Shown: positions 9,392 to 17,560 of the stretch, piece after piece
How the letters are laid out: each line of letters opens with the position of its first letter
Numbering within the stretch: position 1 is the first letter of the stretch
Assembly (NCBI GenBank): GCA_913775715.1
Contig: CAJYMC010000007.1
Coordinates: 186,001-250,000 of the forward strand
DNA length: 64,000 bases
Source: an uncultured Exiguobacterium sp.
Lineage (GTDB): Bacteria; Bacillota; Bacilli; Exiguobacteriales; Exiguobacteriaceae
Direction: 5' to 3'
Notes under the pieces: generated by a model
Database searches by the model: none
Seen by the model: the letters and a program-made list of their open reading frames with translations, nothing else
Told to the model about the DNA's origin: nothing
Position numbers and translations under genes: made by a program

Positions 9392-9799
9392 ATGAACATT
9401 TTTGAGAACGTCTATGTCTATACGACAGCGCTCTATTCGGTCGCGGGATTACTGATCATTTTAGGACTTGCACTTTTTGAGTTGACAACCCGGTATAAAA
9501 ACTGGGAACATATCAAGAGTGGCAACATCGCCGTTGCGTTAGCAACAGGTGGAAAAATCATCGGACTCGCCAATATCGTTCATTTCGCTGTGCAAGGAGA
9601 AGAACGGGTCGGGTCGATATTTCTTGAAAGTGCTTTTGGCTTCTTACTGTTGATATCGACATACTGGATCTTTGAATTCCTGACACCGAATTTGCCGGTA
9701 GACCGTGAAATCGAGAACGGCAACATTGCTGTCGGTATCATTTCATGCGCTTTATCAATCGGCATGTCCTACGTCATCGGATCAGCGTTAGTGGGGTGA
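9392..9799 (+). CDS. DUF350 family membrane protein
   Basis: A 135-residue protein with four hydrophobic segments (about 13-33, 48-70, 76-95 and 110-132), matching the DUF350 family and the position of B. subtilis yshE after mutS2. Two segments carry internal similarity (SGNIAVALATGGKIIG and NGNIAVGIISCALSIG), which suggests an internal duplication of a two-helix unit. Function unknown. It is followed five bases later by a tiny membrane peptide gene and may be co-expressed with it. Confidence 0.82.
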   Translation: MNIFENVYVYTTALYSVAGLLIILGLALFELTTRYKNWEHIKSGNIAVALATGGKIIGLANIVHFAVQGEERVGSIFLESAFGFLLLISTYWIFEFLTPNLPVDREIENGNIAVGIISCALSIGMSYVIGSALVG

Positions 9800-9803
9800 A
9801 TTC

Positions 9804-9887
9804 GTGTTAGAACGTTTAGCGAAAATCATGTTTGGGGTTTCGATCGCCTTTTTGATCGTCGGTATCCTTTGGATTGTATTTAATTAA
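9804..9887 (+). CDS. 27-residue single-span membrane peptide
   Basis: A short frame begins with GTG at 9804, just after the DUF350 stop, and ends with TAA at 9885-9887. GGGGTGA lies about five bases upstream. The peptide reads MLERLAKIMFGVS, then a hydrophobic stretch of about 14 residues (IAFLIVGILWIVF) and Asn. This is the form of a small membrane protein: a charged head and one span. It ends before the terminator at 9912. I do not recognise it. The ribosome binding site, composition and place in the transcript support it, but its length leaves doubt. Confidence 0.55.
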   Translation: MLERLAKIMFGVSIAFLIVGILWIVFN

Positions 9888-9911
9888 AAGAACCGGTCTT
9901 ACCGTGTGATC

Positions 9912-9947
9912 ATTCCGTACTGACATCGTTTCAGTACGGAATTTTTA
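9912..9947 (+). terminator. Rho-independent terminator
   Basis: A 12-bp perfect stem (9912-9923 with 9931-9942), loop CATCGTT, followed by TTTTTA. It ends the zapA-to-DUF350 run. Confidence 0.9.
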
Positions 9948-9982
9948 TTGAGCCACGCCTAATCAAAAAAGGAGGAACGCAT

Positions 9983-10879
9983 ATGAACGTACGAAAAACA
10001 TCAACAACGACAGAAACGAGACGCCGTGCTTTTGAGGCGATGCAATTGATTTCTTGGAAGGACATCTTCTGGGTCATTATCGGATCGGCGATTCTCGCCT
10101 TTGGAATCAACTACTTTACGATTCCGAACGATCTTTCAGAAGGCGGATTAATCGGGATCACGGTTATTTTCTACTATCTCTATGGCTGGGATACAGGACT
10201 TGTCTCCCTGCTTGCGAACGCGTTACTGTTCATCGTCGGATATCGATTCCTTAGCCGGAAGACGATGCTCTACTCCGTCATTTCAGTCGCCGTCACATCG
10301 TTTGTTCTCTCTTCGACAGCAAATCTTGCGACATCATCGGATAGCCGTTTAATTGGTACGGTCTATGCGGGCATTCTGATTGGTGTCGGAATCGGACTCG
10401 TCATTCGAGCGGGAGGAACGACAGGTGGCGGAGTCATCATCGCTCGATTGATGAATAAGTATCTTAATCTCAGTATCGCGGTCTCAATGTTCATCATCGA
10501 CGTCGCGGTCGTCGGTGCATCAGGGTTCCTTTTCGGAGAAGAGACGATGCTATACACGTTGATTGCGATCATCATCGGCTCATACTTGATTGATCTCGTT
10601 AGCGAAGGATTGAATGTCCGCGAAGCGGTCACGATCATCAGTCATCGCCAAGAGGAGATTGCGACGATCTTGACGGAGACGCTCGGACGTAGCGCAACCG
10701 TCATTCATAGCCACGGTCATTTCACGAAACAAAAGAATGATATGTTGTATATGATCGTCGATAAGCGACAACTGGCACCATTGAAACAAATCGTCGAAGC
10801 AGCGGATCCCCGCGCCTTCGTCGTTATTCATAAAGTACGCGAAGTCATTGGAGAAGGATTTACGTATCCATCCCGGTGA
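9983..10879 (+). CDS. YitT family membrane protein (DUF2179 C-terminus)
   Basis: A 298-residue protein with about six membrane segments in residues 25-210, containing the RAGGTTGGGVIIARL motif of the YitT family. It ends in a soluble DUF2179-type domain (about 215-290: ATILTETLGRSATVI, MLYMIVDKRQLAPLKQIV). Transport of a small solute has been proposed for relatives, but no substrate is established. It stands alone between two terminators and has a good AGGAGG-type site (GGAGG before 9983). It is inserted between the DUF350 and lcfA genes relative to B. subtilis. Confidence 0.85.
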   Translation: MNVRKTSTTTETRRRAFEAMQLISWKDIFWVIIGSAILAFGINYFTIPNDLSEGGLIGITVIFYYLYGWDTGLVSLLANALLFIVGYRFLSRKTMLYSVISVAVTSFVLSSTANLATSSDSRLIGTVYAGILIGVGIGLVIRAGGTTGGGVIIARLMNKYLNLSIAVSMFIIDVAVVGASGFLFGEETMLYTLIAIIIGSYLIDLVSEGLNVREAVTIISHRQEEIATILTETLGRSATVIHSHGHFTKQKNDMLYMIVDKRQLAPLKQIVEAADPRAFVVIHKVREVIGEGFTYPSR

Positions 10880-10890
10880 TGCCTATTAAC

Positions 10891-10940
10891 AAGCAGTGCT
10901 TCTTCTTTTTCGGAAACGATAAAGGGAGGTGCTGCTTTTT
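10891..10940 (+). terminator. Long-hairpin terminator
   Basis: AAGCAGTGCTTC (10891-10902) pairs with GAGGTGCTGCTT, with three G-U pairs, across an A/T-rich loop that can itself pair partly. A run of six T residues follows. Confidence 0.75.
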
Positions 10941-11034
10941 TAGTATCATGATTCCTGATTGAAAGAATCGAAAAAAACAAGCAGATTTGATTTCTTTTTT
11001 TGGATTTTACTGGCATGTCGAATTCGATTCAACG

Positions 11035-11061
11035 TATAATAAAAATGAATAGCAATTCATT
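11035..11061 (+). promoter_or_regulatory. lcfA promoter -10 and FadR-like palindrome
   Basis: TATAAT at 11035-11040 is followed at once by AATGAATAGCAATTCATT (11044-11061), a 7-4-7 inverted repeat sitting on the expected transcription start. Its half-site TGAAT matches the half-site of the box upstream of fadR, but the two halves are closer together. The -35 element is weak. Repression by FadR and relief by long-chain acyl-CoA are inferred from the B. subtilis system. Confidence 0.6.
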
Positions 11062-11078
11062 ATCTGGGAGGGAAACGT

Positions 11079-12752
11079 ATGGAATCCGTTTGGTTATCTG
11101 ATTATCCCGAGCAAGTGCCCGCATCGATTGATTATCGAGAATTACCTCTTTATCAGGCACTCGATGAGGCGGCGACCGATTTTCCAGAACAACGTGCCTT
11201 GAGTTTCTTAGGAAAACGTATGACGTTTCGTGAAGTACGTGATGAGGCCCGCGCCCTTGGGAGTCTATTACAAGAGCACGGACTAAAAAAAGGGGATCGC
11301 GTCGGACTGATGCTACCGAACTGCCCGCAATATATGATCAGTTATTATGCGGTTCTCTATGCAGGTGGTATCGTCGTGCAGGTGAACCCACTCTATACGG
11401 ATCGTGAACTGGAGCAGATTCTCGTTGATTCAGGAGCACATCTACTCGTGACGCTCGATCTACTTTATCCGAAAGCGTCACGCGTCAAGGCGGCGACGAA
11501 GCTCAAGACGGTCGTGACGACAAGTATCGCGGATTACCTTCCCTTCCCTAAAAATAAACTGTATCCGATTAAAGCACGGAAAGATAACAACATCATCATC
11601 GATACGACAGGTTCGATTCCGTTTTTATCTTTGCGGGGTTATGAGCCGATTACACCAGTCGCGATTCAACCGAAGGAGGACGTCGCGGTTCTCCAATATA
11701 CGGGCGGAACGACAGGCGCACCCAAAGGTGTCATGTTGACACACTTCAATTTGAGTGCAAACGTCGAACAGATTGACAACTGGTTCTATAAATATAATCG
11801 AGGAGATGGACGGAAGCTGTTAGCAGTCGTTCCTTATTTCCATGTCTATGGCATGACGTGTAACCTCAATTTCGGCATATTTAATGCCTATGAACAAATC
11901 ATCGTTCCAAAATTCGATATCGAACAGGTACTCAAGACGATTCATAAGGAAAAACCGAACCTGTTCCCAGGTGCTCCGACGATGTATGTCGGTCTATTGA
12001 ATCATCCGAAGCTGAAAAAGTACGATCTCTCTTCGATTGAAGCCTGTATTTCTGGTTCAGCCCCGCTACCAGTCGAAGTGCAGGAAAAATTCGAAGCGCT
12101 GACAGGTGGGCGAATTGTTGAAGGGTACGGTCTGTCTGAAACGAGCCCGGTGACGCATACGAACTGTATCTGGGATCGTCGGATTCCTGGAACGGTCGGT
12201 ATTCCGGTACCCGATACGCAAGCGAAAATCGTCCAAGCAGACGGAGAGACACCAGCTGCTCCAGGTGAGATTGGTGAGATCATCGTCACAGGCCCACAAG
12301 TCATGAAAGGATACTGGAAACGTCCAGAAGATACGCAAGCGGTACTTCGAAACGGTTGGTTGCATACGGGAGACCTTGGATATATCGGTGAGGATCATTA
12401 CTTCCGAATCGTCGATCGTAAAAAAGATTTAATCATTGCTTCTGGATTCAACATTTATCCACGTGAAGTCGAAGAAATCCTATATGAACACCCAGCCGTC
12501 AAAGAAGCGGTCGTCATCGGTGTTCCAGATGTCTACCGCGGAGAGACCGTCAAAGCGTTCATCGTCGTCAAGGATGAGATGACGGTCACGGAAGAAGAGC
12601 TCGATCAATTCTGTCGCAAGCAATTAGCATCGTTCAAAGTGCCGAAGCAGTATGAATTCCGGCAAGAGTTACCGAAGACGTTCGTTGGGAAGATTCTCCG
12701 CCGTGTTCTCGTTGAAGAAGAACGTGCCAAACAACTCGAAGAAAGCAGTTGA
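11079..12752 (+). CDS. lcfA: Long-chain fatty acid-CoA ligase
   Basis: A 557-residue adenylate-forming enzyme that activates fatty acids with ATP and CoA for beta-oxidation. The AMP-binding loop YTGGTTGAPKGV sits near residue 210, GYGLSETSP near 350, and HTGDLGYIGED and the IVDRKKDLIIASGFN motif near 430-460. The C-terminal catalytic lysine region is LPKTFVGKILRR. A strong GGGAGGG site precedes the ATG. The fadR promoter overlaps its stop codon, so the two genes share a locus but fadR can be expressed separately. The length matches B. subtilis LcfA (about 560). Confidence 0.94.
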   Translation: MESVWLSDYPEQVPASIDYRELPLYQALDEAATDFPEQRALSFLGKRMTFREVRDEARALGSLLQEHGLKKGDRVGLMLPNCPQYMISYYAVLYAGGIVVQVNPLYTDRELEQILVDSGAHLLVTLDLLYPKASRVKAATKLKTVVTTSIADYLPFPKNKLYPIKARKDNNIIIDTTGSIPFLSLRGYEPITPVAIQPKEDVAVLQYTGGTTGAPKGVMLTHFNLSANVEQIDNWFYKYNRGDGRKLLAVVPYFHVYGMTCNLNFGIFNAYEQIIVPKFDIEQVLKTIHKEKPNLFPGAPTMYVGLLNHPKLKKYDLSSIEACISGSAPLPVEVQEKFEALTGGRIVEGYGLSETSPVTHTNCIWDRRIPGTVGIPVPDTQAKIVQADGETPAAPGEIGEIIVTGPQVMKGYWKRPEDTQAVLRNGWLHTGDLGYIGEDHYFRIVDRKKDLIIASGFNIYPREVEEILYEHPAVKEAVVIGVPDVYRGETVKAFIVVKDEMTVTEEELDQFCRKQLASFKVPKQYEFRQELPKTFVGKILRRVLVEEERAKQLEESS

Positions 12753-12776
12753 CAGGATGAAATGGCATGATAGAAT
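12749..12776 (+). promoter_or_regulatory. fadR promoter
   Basis: TTGACA (12749-12754), a 16-base spacer and TAGAAT (12771-12776). The -35 box overlaps the stop codon of lcfA. The start point would be about 12783, inside the operator that follows. Confidence 0.75.
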
Positions 12777-12780
12777 AAAT

Positions 12781-12800
12781 ATGAATGAACCATCATTCAT
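12781..12800. promoter_or_regulatory. FadR operator (autoregulatory)
   Basis: ATGAATGA-ACCA-TCATTCAT is a perfect 8-4-8 palindrome that matches the B. subtilis FadR consensus as I remember it (TGAATGANTANTCATTCA). It covers the expected transcription start of fadR, the geometry of simple repression. Confidence 0.8.
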
Positions 12801-12823
12801 TTTATGCGTTAGGAGATAGTGGA

Positions 12824-13402
12824 ATGAAACGAACAATGTCAAAGAGTGACCGCATCATTGATGCAGCCGTAAAAGTCATCGCTAAAAACGGCTACCACGG
12901 GGCGAAGGTGACTGCCATCGCAAAGGAAGCCGGGGTTGCGGATGGGACGATTTATCTGTACTTCAAGAATAAAGAACATCTCTTGATTTCGCTATTCCAA
13001 GCGAAAATGGGAAGCTTCATCGAATATTCCGAAGGACAAATCGCGAGCCATACGACAGCAACGGAACAATTGGCAGCATTGATCGAGGCACATCTTGAGC
13101 AATTATCCGTCGATTATGATTTGGCTGTCGTCACGCAAATCGAGTTACGTCAATCCAATCAAGACATGCGTCAAAATATCGCCGCCGTCTTGAAACCCTA
13201 CTTGCATCTGATTGACCGTGTCGTCAAGCACGGGATGACGACAGGTGAGTTTTCAAACGAACTCGATTATCGTTTAGCACGTCAGATGATTTTCGGAACA
13301 ATCGATGAGGTCGTGACGAGCTGGATGGCAAGTGGATTCAAATATGAGTTGCTTGAGACACGCGACGGGATTCATCGGATGTTGATCAAAGGGCTGAGTT
13401 AA
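12824..13402 (+). CDS. fadR: TetR-family fatty-acid degradation repressor FadR
   Basis: A 192-residue TetR-family protein. The DNA-binding head (residues 10-55) contains VTAIAKEAGVADGTIYLYFKN with the TetR helix-turn-helix. The C-terminal part includes VVTQIELRQSNQDMRQ and RLARQMIFGTIDEVVTSW, closely like B. subtilis FadR (194 residues). It represses beta-oxidation genes and is released by long-chain acyl-CoA. The ATG at 12824 is chosen because AGGAGA lies seven bases before it and the alternative start at 12785 lies inside the operator. A FadR box overlaps its own promoter. Confidence 0.92.
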   Translation: MKRTMSKSDRIIDAAVKVIAKNGYHGAKVTAIAKEAGVADGTIYLYFKNKEHLLISLFQAKMGSFIEYSEGQIASHTTATEQLAALIEAHLEQLSVDYDLAVVTQIELRQSNQDMRQNIAAVLKPYLHLIDRVVKHGMTTGEFSNELDYRLARQMIFGTIDEVVTSWMASGFKYELLETRDGIHRMLIKGLS

Positions 13403-13410
13403 GCCCTTTT
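13388..13410 (+). terminator. Short hairpin at the end of fadR
   Basis: AAAGGGCT (13388-13395) pairs with AGCCCTTT (13402-13409), followed by T. The stem includes the end of fadR, and the T run is short, so termination is probably partial. Confidence 0.55.
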
Positions 13411-13424
13411 CATTAAAACAATCA

Positions 13425-13438
13425 TGTAAGCGGATACA
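13425..13438. promoter_or_regulatory. cre-like site upstream of etfB
   Basis: TGTAAGCGGATACA matches the CcpA-binding consensus TGWAANCGNTWNCA at all but one position (A in place of T at position 10). It lies about 40 bases before the etfB start. Catabolite repression of fatty-acid degradation by CcpA is known in B. subtilis, and its operation here is inferred. Confidence 0.55.
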
Positions 13439-13476
13439 AAGAATGATGGTGAATAGACGATAAGGGGGAGCATGAG

Positions 13477-14250
13477 ATGGAAATCTATGTACTGTTGAAA
13501 CGCACATTCGATACGGAAGAAGCTATCCAACTCGAGAATGGTCAAATCGATGAGGATGGCGCTGAGTTCATCATTAACCCATACGATGAATATGCGGTAG
13601 AAGAAGCGATTCGTGTCCGTGATGCACAAGGGGGAACGGTGACGGTCGTGACGGTCGGTCCGGAAGATGCGGATAAGGAGTTACGAACAGCACTCGCGAT
13701 GGGAGCGGATCAAGCAGTACGCATCTCAATCGAGGACGATATCGAAGAGGCAGATCATTTCACGATTTCTGAAGTGCTTGCTGGTTATTTGAAGGAACAG
13801 ACAGTCGATCTCATCATCGCTGGAAACGTCGCAGTTGACGGCGGAAGTGGTCAAGTGGCACCACGCGTCGCAGAACTGCTTGATATTCCTTACGTGACGA
13901 CGATCACGAAACTGGAGCTCGACGGTACGAAGGCTGTCGTCACACGCGATGCTGAAGGGGACACGGAAACGATTAAAACAACACTTCCGTTACTCGTCAC
14001 TGCGCAGCAGGGGTTGAATGAACCACGTTATCCAAGTCTTCCGGGGATCATGAAAGCGAAGAAAAAGCCGCTAGAAGAACTGGAACTCGATGATCTCGAA
14101 CTTGATGAAGACGAACTCGCACCACGTCTAGAAACAATCGAACGTTTCTTACCACCGAACAAAGCAGCCGGTAAGATTCTTGAAGGTGAACTGAACGAGC
14201 AAGTCGCACAGCTCGCATCATTATTACGCAACGAAGCAAAAGTGGTCTAA
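13477..14250 (+). CDS. etfB: Electron transfer flavoprotein beta subunit
   Basis: A 257-residue subunit that with EtfA takes electrons from acyl-CoA dehydrogenases and passes them to the quinone pool. It starts MEIYVLLKRTFDTEE and contains VDLIIAGNVAVDGGSGQVAPRV and the recognition-loop-like segment RYPSLPGIMKAKKKPLEEL. An acidic Leu/Glu/Asp-rich stretch (about residues 200-218) is usual in Bacillus EtfB. A strong AGGGGGAG-type site precedes it. In B. subtilis fadB lies between fadR and etfB; it is missing here. Confidence 0.94.
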   Translation: MEIYVLLKRTFDTEEAIQLENGQIDEDGAEFIINPYDEYAVEEAIRVRDAQGGTVTVVTVGPEDADKELRTALAMGADQAVRISIEDDIEEADHFTISEVLAGYLKEQTVDLIIAGNVAVDGGSGQVAPRVAELLDIPYVTTITKLELDGTKAVVTRDAEGDTETIKTTLPLLVTAQQGLNEPRYPSLPGIMKAKKKPLEELELDDLELDEDELAPRLETIERFLPPNKAAGKILEGELNEQVAQLASLLRNEAKVV

Positions 14251-14263
14251 GGGGGAGAAACGA

Positions 14264-15229
14264 ATGACAAAAGCATTAGTACTCGCAGAATCACGGGATG
14301 GCAGTTTACGGAATGTGTCGTTTGAGGCAATCGCAGCAGCGCGACGTGTCGCTGACGAAGTCATCGCAGTCCTGATTGGACACAATGTCGCAAAGGATGC
14401 GGATGCACTAGCATCACGCGGAGCGGACCAGGTGCTCGTCGTCGAGGATGAACGGTTATTGCACTACACACCAGACGGATACGGACAAGTCTTCCTCGAG
14501 TTGATGAACCGGACGTCACCCGACGTGCTCGTCTTCGGACATACGTCGCTCGGTAAGGATCTATCACCAAAAATCGCGGCAAAACTGCAAGCGGGTCTAA
14601 TCAGTGACGTGACAGCGATTGAAGGGGAGGGCGCGGAAGCAACGTTCATCCGTCCGATCTACTCAGGGAAGGCATTTGAGAAAGTCAAAGTCTCAGAAGG
14701 CAAGACTCTCTTTACGGTCCGTCCTAACAACATCGATCCACTCGAAGCAGGTAGTTCACAAGGAACGGTTGAGTCGGTTACAGTTGAACTGAAGGATTTA
14801 CGGACGATCGTCGCAGACATCGTACGTAAAGCAACAGGCGGCGTTGATTTATCAGAGGCAAAAGTGATCGTCGCAGGTGGACGAGGCGTCAAGAGTTCGG
14901 ACGGATTCGCACCGTTACAAGAACTAGCAGACGTCCTTGGAGGAGCAGTTGGTGCTTCGCGTGGTGCTTGTGATGCGGATTACTGCGACTATGCGCTTCA
15001 AATCGGTCAGACAGGTAAAGTCGTTACACCGGACCTTTATATCGCATGCGGGATCTCAGGCGCGATTCAACACTTAGCAGGGATGTCGAATGCAAAAGTG
15101 ATCGTTGCGATCAATAAAGACCCGGAAGCAAATATCTTCTCTGTCGCGGACTACGGGATTGTCGGAGATTTGTTCGATGTCGTGCCACTATTGACAGCTG
15201 AATTTAAAAAAATGCTCGTTCACGGATGA
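14264..15229 (+). CDS. etfA: Electron transfer flavoprotein alpha subunit
   Basis: A 321-residue partner of EtfB. The C-terminal FAD-binding domain shows VIVAGGRGVKSSDGF, LADVLGGAVGASRGACD, QIGQTGKVVTPDLYIACGIS and AINKDPEANIFSVADYGI, all standard for the alpha subunit. It begins 13 bases after etfB behind an AAGGGGGAG site, so the two are co-translated. A terminator follows directly. Confidence 0.95.
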   Translation: MTKALVLAESRDGSLRNVSFEAIAAARRVADEVIAVLIGHNVAKDADALASRGADQVLVVEDERLLHYTPDGYGQVFLELMNRTSPDVLVFGHTSLGKDLSPKIAAKLQAGLISDVTAIEGEGAEATFIRPIYSGKAFEKVKVSEGKTLFTVRPNNIDPLEAGSSQGTVESVTVELKDLRTIVADIVRKATGGVDLSEAKVIVAGGRGVKSSDGFAPLQELADVLGGAVGASRGACDADYCDYALQIGQTGKVVTPDLYIACGISGAIQHLAGMSNAKVIVAINKDPEANIFSVADYGIVGDLFDVVPLLTAEFKKMLVHG

Positions 15230-15237
15230 GTGTATAC

Positions 15238-15271
15238 ACCGGTGCCATGCTGATGGTACCGGTTATTTTTT
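15238..15271 (+). terminator. Rho-independent terminator after etfA
   Basis: An 11-bp stem (15238-15248 with 15253-15263, one G-U pair), loop GCTG, followed by TATTTTTT. Confidence 0.88.
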
Positions 15272-15298
15272 ACGAATTCTGCACGTGAGCAGTTTCGT

Positions 15299-15326
15299 TT
15301 GTTGGAAGAGACTGCTATGATATACT
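15299..15326 (+). promoter_or_regulatory. trxA promoter
   Basis: TTGTTG (15299-15304), a 16-base spacer and TATACT (15321-15326). The leader from about 15333 can fold a small hairpin (GATCACCC near 15341 with GGGTCGATC near 15361) with the T run in its loop. Confidence 0.6.
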
Positions 15327-15391
15327 CGAATCAATAAAGAGATCACCCATTTTTTTACCGGGTCGATCTACTCATTAGGAGGTTATGATCA

Positions 15392-15703
15392 ATGGCAATC
15401 GTACACGCAACTAGCCAATCATTTAAAGAAGAAACACAAGAAGGACTCGTCCTTGTTGATTTTTGGGCAACATGGTGTGGACCATGTCGCATGCTCGCAC
15501 CTGTCCTTGAAGAACTCGATGCTGACATGCAAGATGTAAAAATCGTCAAAGTTGACGTGGATGCAAACCCAGAAGTAGCTGGAGCATTCCAAGTTCAAAG
15601 TATCCCGACACTTGTTCTCTTCAAAGATGGACAACCTGTTAACAAAACAATGGGCTTCATGCCAAAAGACGCACTTAAAGAATTCGTTGAAACATCTAAC
15701 TAA
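15392..15703 (+). CDS. trxA: Thioredoxin
   Basis: A 103-residue cytoplasmic disulfide reductase. The active site WCGPC lies at about residues 28-32 within LVDFWATWCGPCRML, and the cis-proline segment is QSIPTLVLFKDG. TAGGAGG precedes the ATG. It is monocistronic, with its own promoter and a strong terminator, in the B. subtilis position between etfA and uvrC. Confidence 0.97.
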   Translation: MAIVHATSQSFKEETQEGLVLVDFWATWCGPCRMLAPVLEELDADMQDVKIVKVDVDANPEVAGAFQVQSIPTLVLFKDGQPVNKTMGFMPKDALKEFVETSN

Positions 15704-15720
15704 TTCTTTCCTGCATATCA

Positions 15721-15760
15721 AAACAGACCGTTCTGCACAGGCAGAACGGTCTGTTTTTTT
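15721..15760. terminator. Strong terminator after trxA
   Basis: A 16-bp perfect stem (15721-15736 with 15741-15756), loop ACAG, then a T run. It is shared with the convergent VOC gene, which ends at 15764. Confidence 0.95.
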
Positions 15761-15763
15761 AAA

Positions 15764-16141
15764 TTACATTGGCGTACAAAGTTCGATCAGGTGTCCATCG
15801 GGGTCGAGGACATAGGCGACGACTTGTCCCCATGGTTTTTCAACGGGAGCGAGCACGGTTTCGTATCCTGCGGCTTCCACTTTTTGAAAAAGTGCCGGAA
15901 CGTCATCCGTGATGAAACCAATCTCTAACGTCTGTTGTGTTTTTCCGCTTGGTATCCTGTATTCCGGAATCAACTGTTGCACGTCTTCACGCGTATTGAA
16001 GGCGAGTGTCGTCTGACCGGTTTCGAACTCGATGTAACTCCCGTGCTCCGCTTTGACGGATAAGCCAAGAACGTCTCGATAGAATGTCAGCGTCCGTGCA
16101 GTGTCTTCAACGTATAAAATCGTATAGCCGTATTGAATCAT
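15764..16141 (-). CDS. VOC (glyoxalase/bleomycin-resistance fold) protein
   Basis: A 125-residue protein with the paired beta-alpha-beta-beta-beta layout of the vicinal-oxygen-chelate family: YTILYVEDTARTLTFYRDVL in the first half and DVPALFQKVEAAG, DPDGHLIELCTP in the second. The Glu of HLIEL is the usual metal ligand position. The ATG at 16141 follows AGGAGG (16149-16154) by seven bases. It lies 14 bases behind the flavin oxidoreductase gene, so the two form an operon. A specific substrate cannot be given. Confidence 0.85.
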   Translation of the reverse strand: MIQYGYTILYVEDTARTLTFYRDVLGLSVKAEHGSYIEFETGQTTLAFNTREDVQQLIPEYRIPSGKTQQTLEIGFITDDVPALFQKVEAAGYETVLAPVEKPWGQVVAYVLDPDGHLIELCTPM

Positions 16142-16155
16142 CAAAAAGCCTCCTG

Positions 16156-17478
16156 TCAATCCTCTAATAACGAAGCGATGTCTGAAGCTGGTGTCGGGTA
16201 AGCGAATCCAGTCTGTTGCATCGAAGTACTTGGAATCCGGTGTTGCATCGCAAACGAGAAGTAATTCGCAAGTTCCGCTGCATTGACGCCGATGAAATGT
16301 GCGCCGAGCACTTGGTCATCTTCACCAACAAGAACTTTCGCTCGAGCAAAACTGTCTTTGATCCGTGCGTTCGTTTGCCAGGAAGACGTATCAATCAATC
16401 GACCACGGTACGAGATACCTGCTTTTTTCAAAGCAGTTTCCGTCTCACCGACGAGGGCGAGGTTCGGCGCGGTGAATACGACGCTAGGTACAGGGAGTAG
16501 CTCTAGTTTCCGATTGTTCCCTTCGAGCATGTTATCAGCAGCGAGTCGTCCTTCTGTTCCGGCAAACGGTGTCAACGCCGGATTCCCGCTGACGGCAACA
16601 TCTCCTGCGGCATAGATATGTTCGACGGAAGACTGGAGATACGCATTGACATGAATTCCTTTTTCGTTATGCGAAACACCGATGGCTTCGAGACCAAGTT
16701 GATCGATACTTGCGACACGTCCAGTCGCATTCAAGACGACATCCGTCTTCAACACATCACCGTTCGATAAACGAAGGGAATCCTCTTCGTAAGCGACGAC
16801 TTCTGCCTCTTTGATGATCGAGATGCCAAGTGCTCGCGTAGCATCGAGTAAGACATCGACGAGTTCACTTTCGAATTGTTTTAAAGGATCAGATCGTAAG
16901 ACGATCGTGACGTCTGCGCCAGCAATACGAGCGAGATGCGCGAACTCAAACGAGATATACCCGCCACCGATACAGACGAGTCGACGGGGGAGATCCTTTA
17001 GCTCTAAAAATTCATTACTCGTTATAAAACGTTCACTACCGGGTACAGTTAATTCGCGAGGTCGTAGACCGGTTGCGATTAAAAACTGTTCCCCTTCGAT
17101 TTCTTCTTCACCAATTCGAAGACGATGTGAAGATACGAAATGCGGTTCACCGTGGAAATAGTCAATGTCCGTTTCCGCGTACCGCTTTCGTGTTTGCTCC
17201 GGAATGGCGCGTGTGTATTCATTCTTGCGTTCCATCAACTGGCGCCAATCAATCGAAATCAATCCCTTTACGCCATATCCGAGTAAGCGCTCGACCGCGT
17301 CTTTCGTCTCACTACCTGTCAGTAAGATTTTTTTTGCGTCACATCCACGTTGTGCGCATGTGCCTCCCGGTGTGAAATTTTCCACGATGGCAACACGTAG
17401 CCCTTTTTCAGCGAATTTATAAGCCGCTTGATTCCCAGCGGAACCTGTTCCGATCACAATGCAATCATATGTACGCAT
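16156..17478 (-). CDS. FAD-dependent pyridine nucleotide-disulfide oxidoreductase, glutathione-reductase-like
   Basis: A 440-residue two-dinucleotide-binding flavoprotein. The FAD motif GTGSAGNQAA is at residue 10, the redox-active pair C-AQRG-C in GGTCAQRGCDAKK near 40, the NAD(P) motif CIGGGYISFE near 170, and the second FAD motif HIYAAGDVA near 288. The C-terminal dimerisation domain ends GFAYPTPASD, where class I disulfide reductases have HPT plus a conserved Glu, so the usual His-Glu base is not present. It is therefore probably not a normal glutathione reductase. It starts an operon with the VOC gene. Confidence 0.85.
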   Translation of the reverse strand: MRTYDCIVIGTGSAGNQAAYKFAEKGLRVAIVENFTPGGTCAQRGCDAKKILLTGSETKDAVERLLGYGVKGLISIDWRQLMERKNEYTRAIPEQTRKRYAETDIDYFHGEPHFVSSHRLRIGEEEIEGEQFLIATGLRPRELTVPGSERFITSNEFLELKDLPRRLVCIGGGYISFEFAHLARIAGADVTIVLRSDPLKQFESELVDVLLDATRALGISIIKEAEVVAYEEDSLRLSNGDVLKTDVVLNATGRVASIDQLGLEAIGVSHNEKGIHVNAYLQSSVEHIYAAGDVAVSGNPALTPFAGTEGRLAADNMLEGNNRKLELLPVPSVVFTAPNLALVGETETALKKAGISYRGRLIDTSSWQTNARIKDSFARAKVLVGEDDQVLGAHFIGVNAAELANYFSFAMQHRIPSTSMQQTGFAYPTPASDIASLLED

Positions 17479-17560
17479 TTTTCATCCTCCGTATGTCATA
17501 ATCAATGTATGGTATTTACCCGAACGAATAAAACTAAAAACGGTGAAAGGAGACATTTAT

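Noticed and set aside
14028-14231. Antisense frame rich in serine opposite etfB
   Set aside because: It is the mirror image of the acidic Leu/Glu/Asp-rich stretch of EtfB, with no ribosome binding site.
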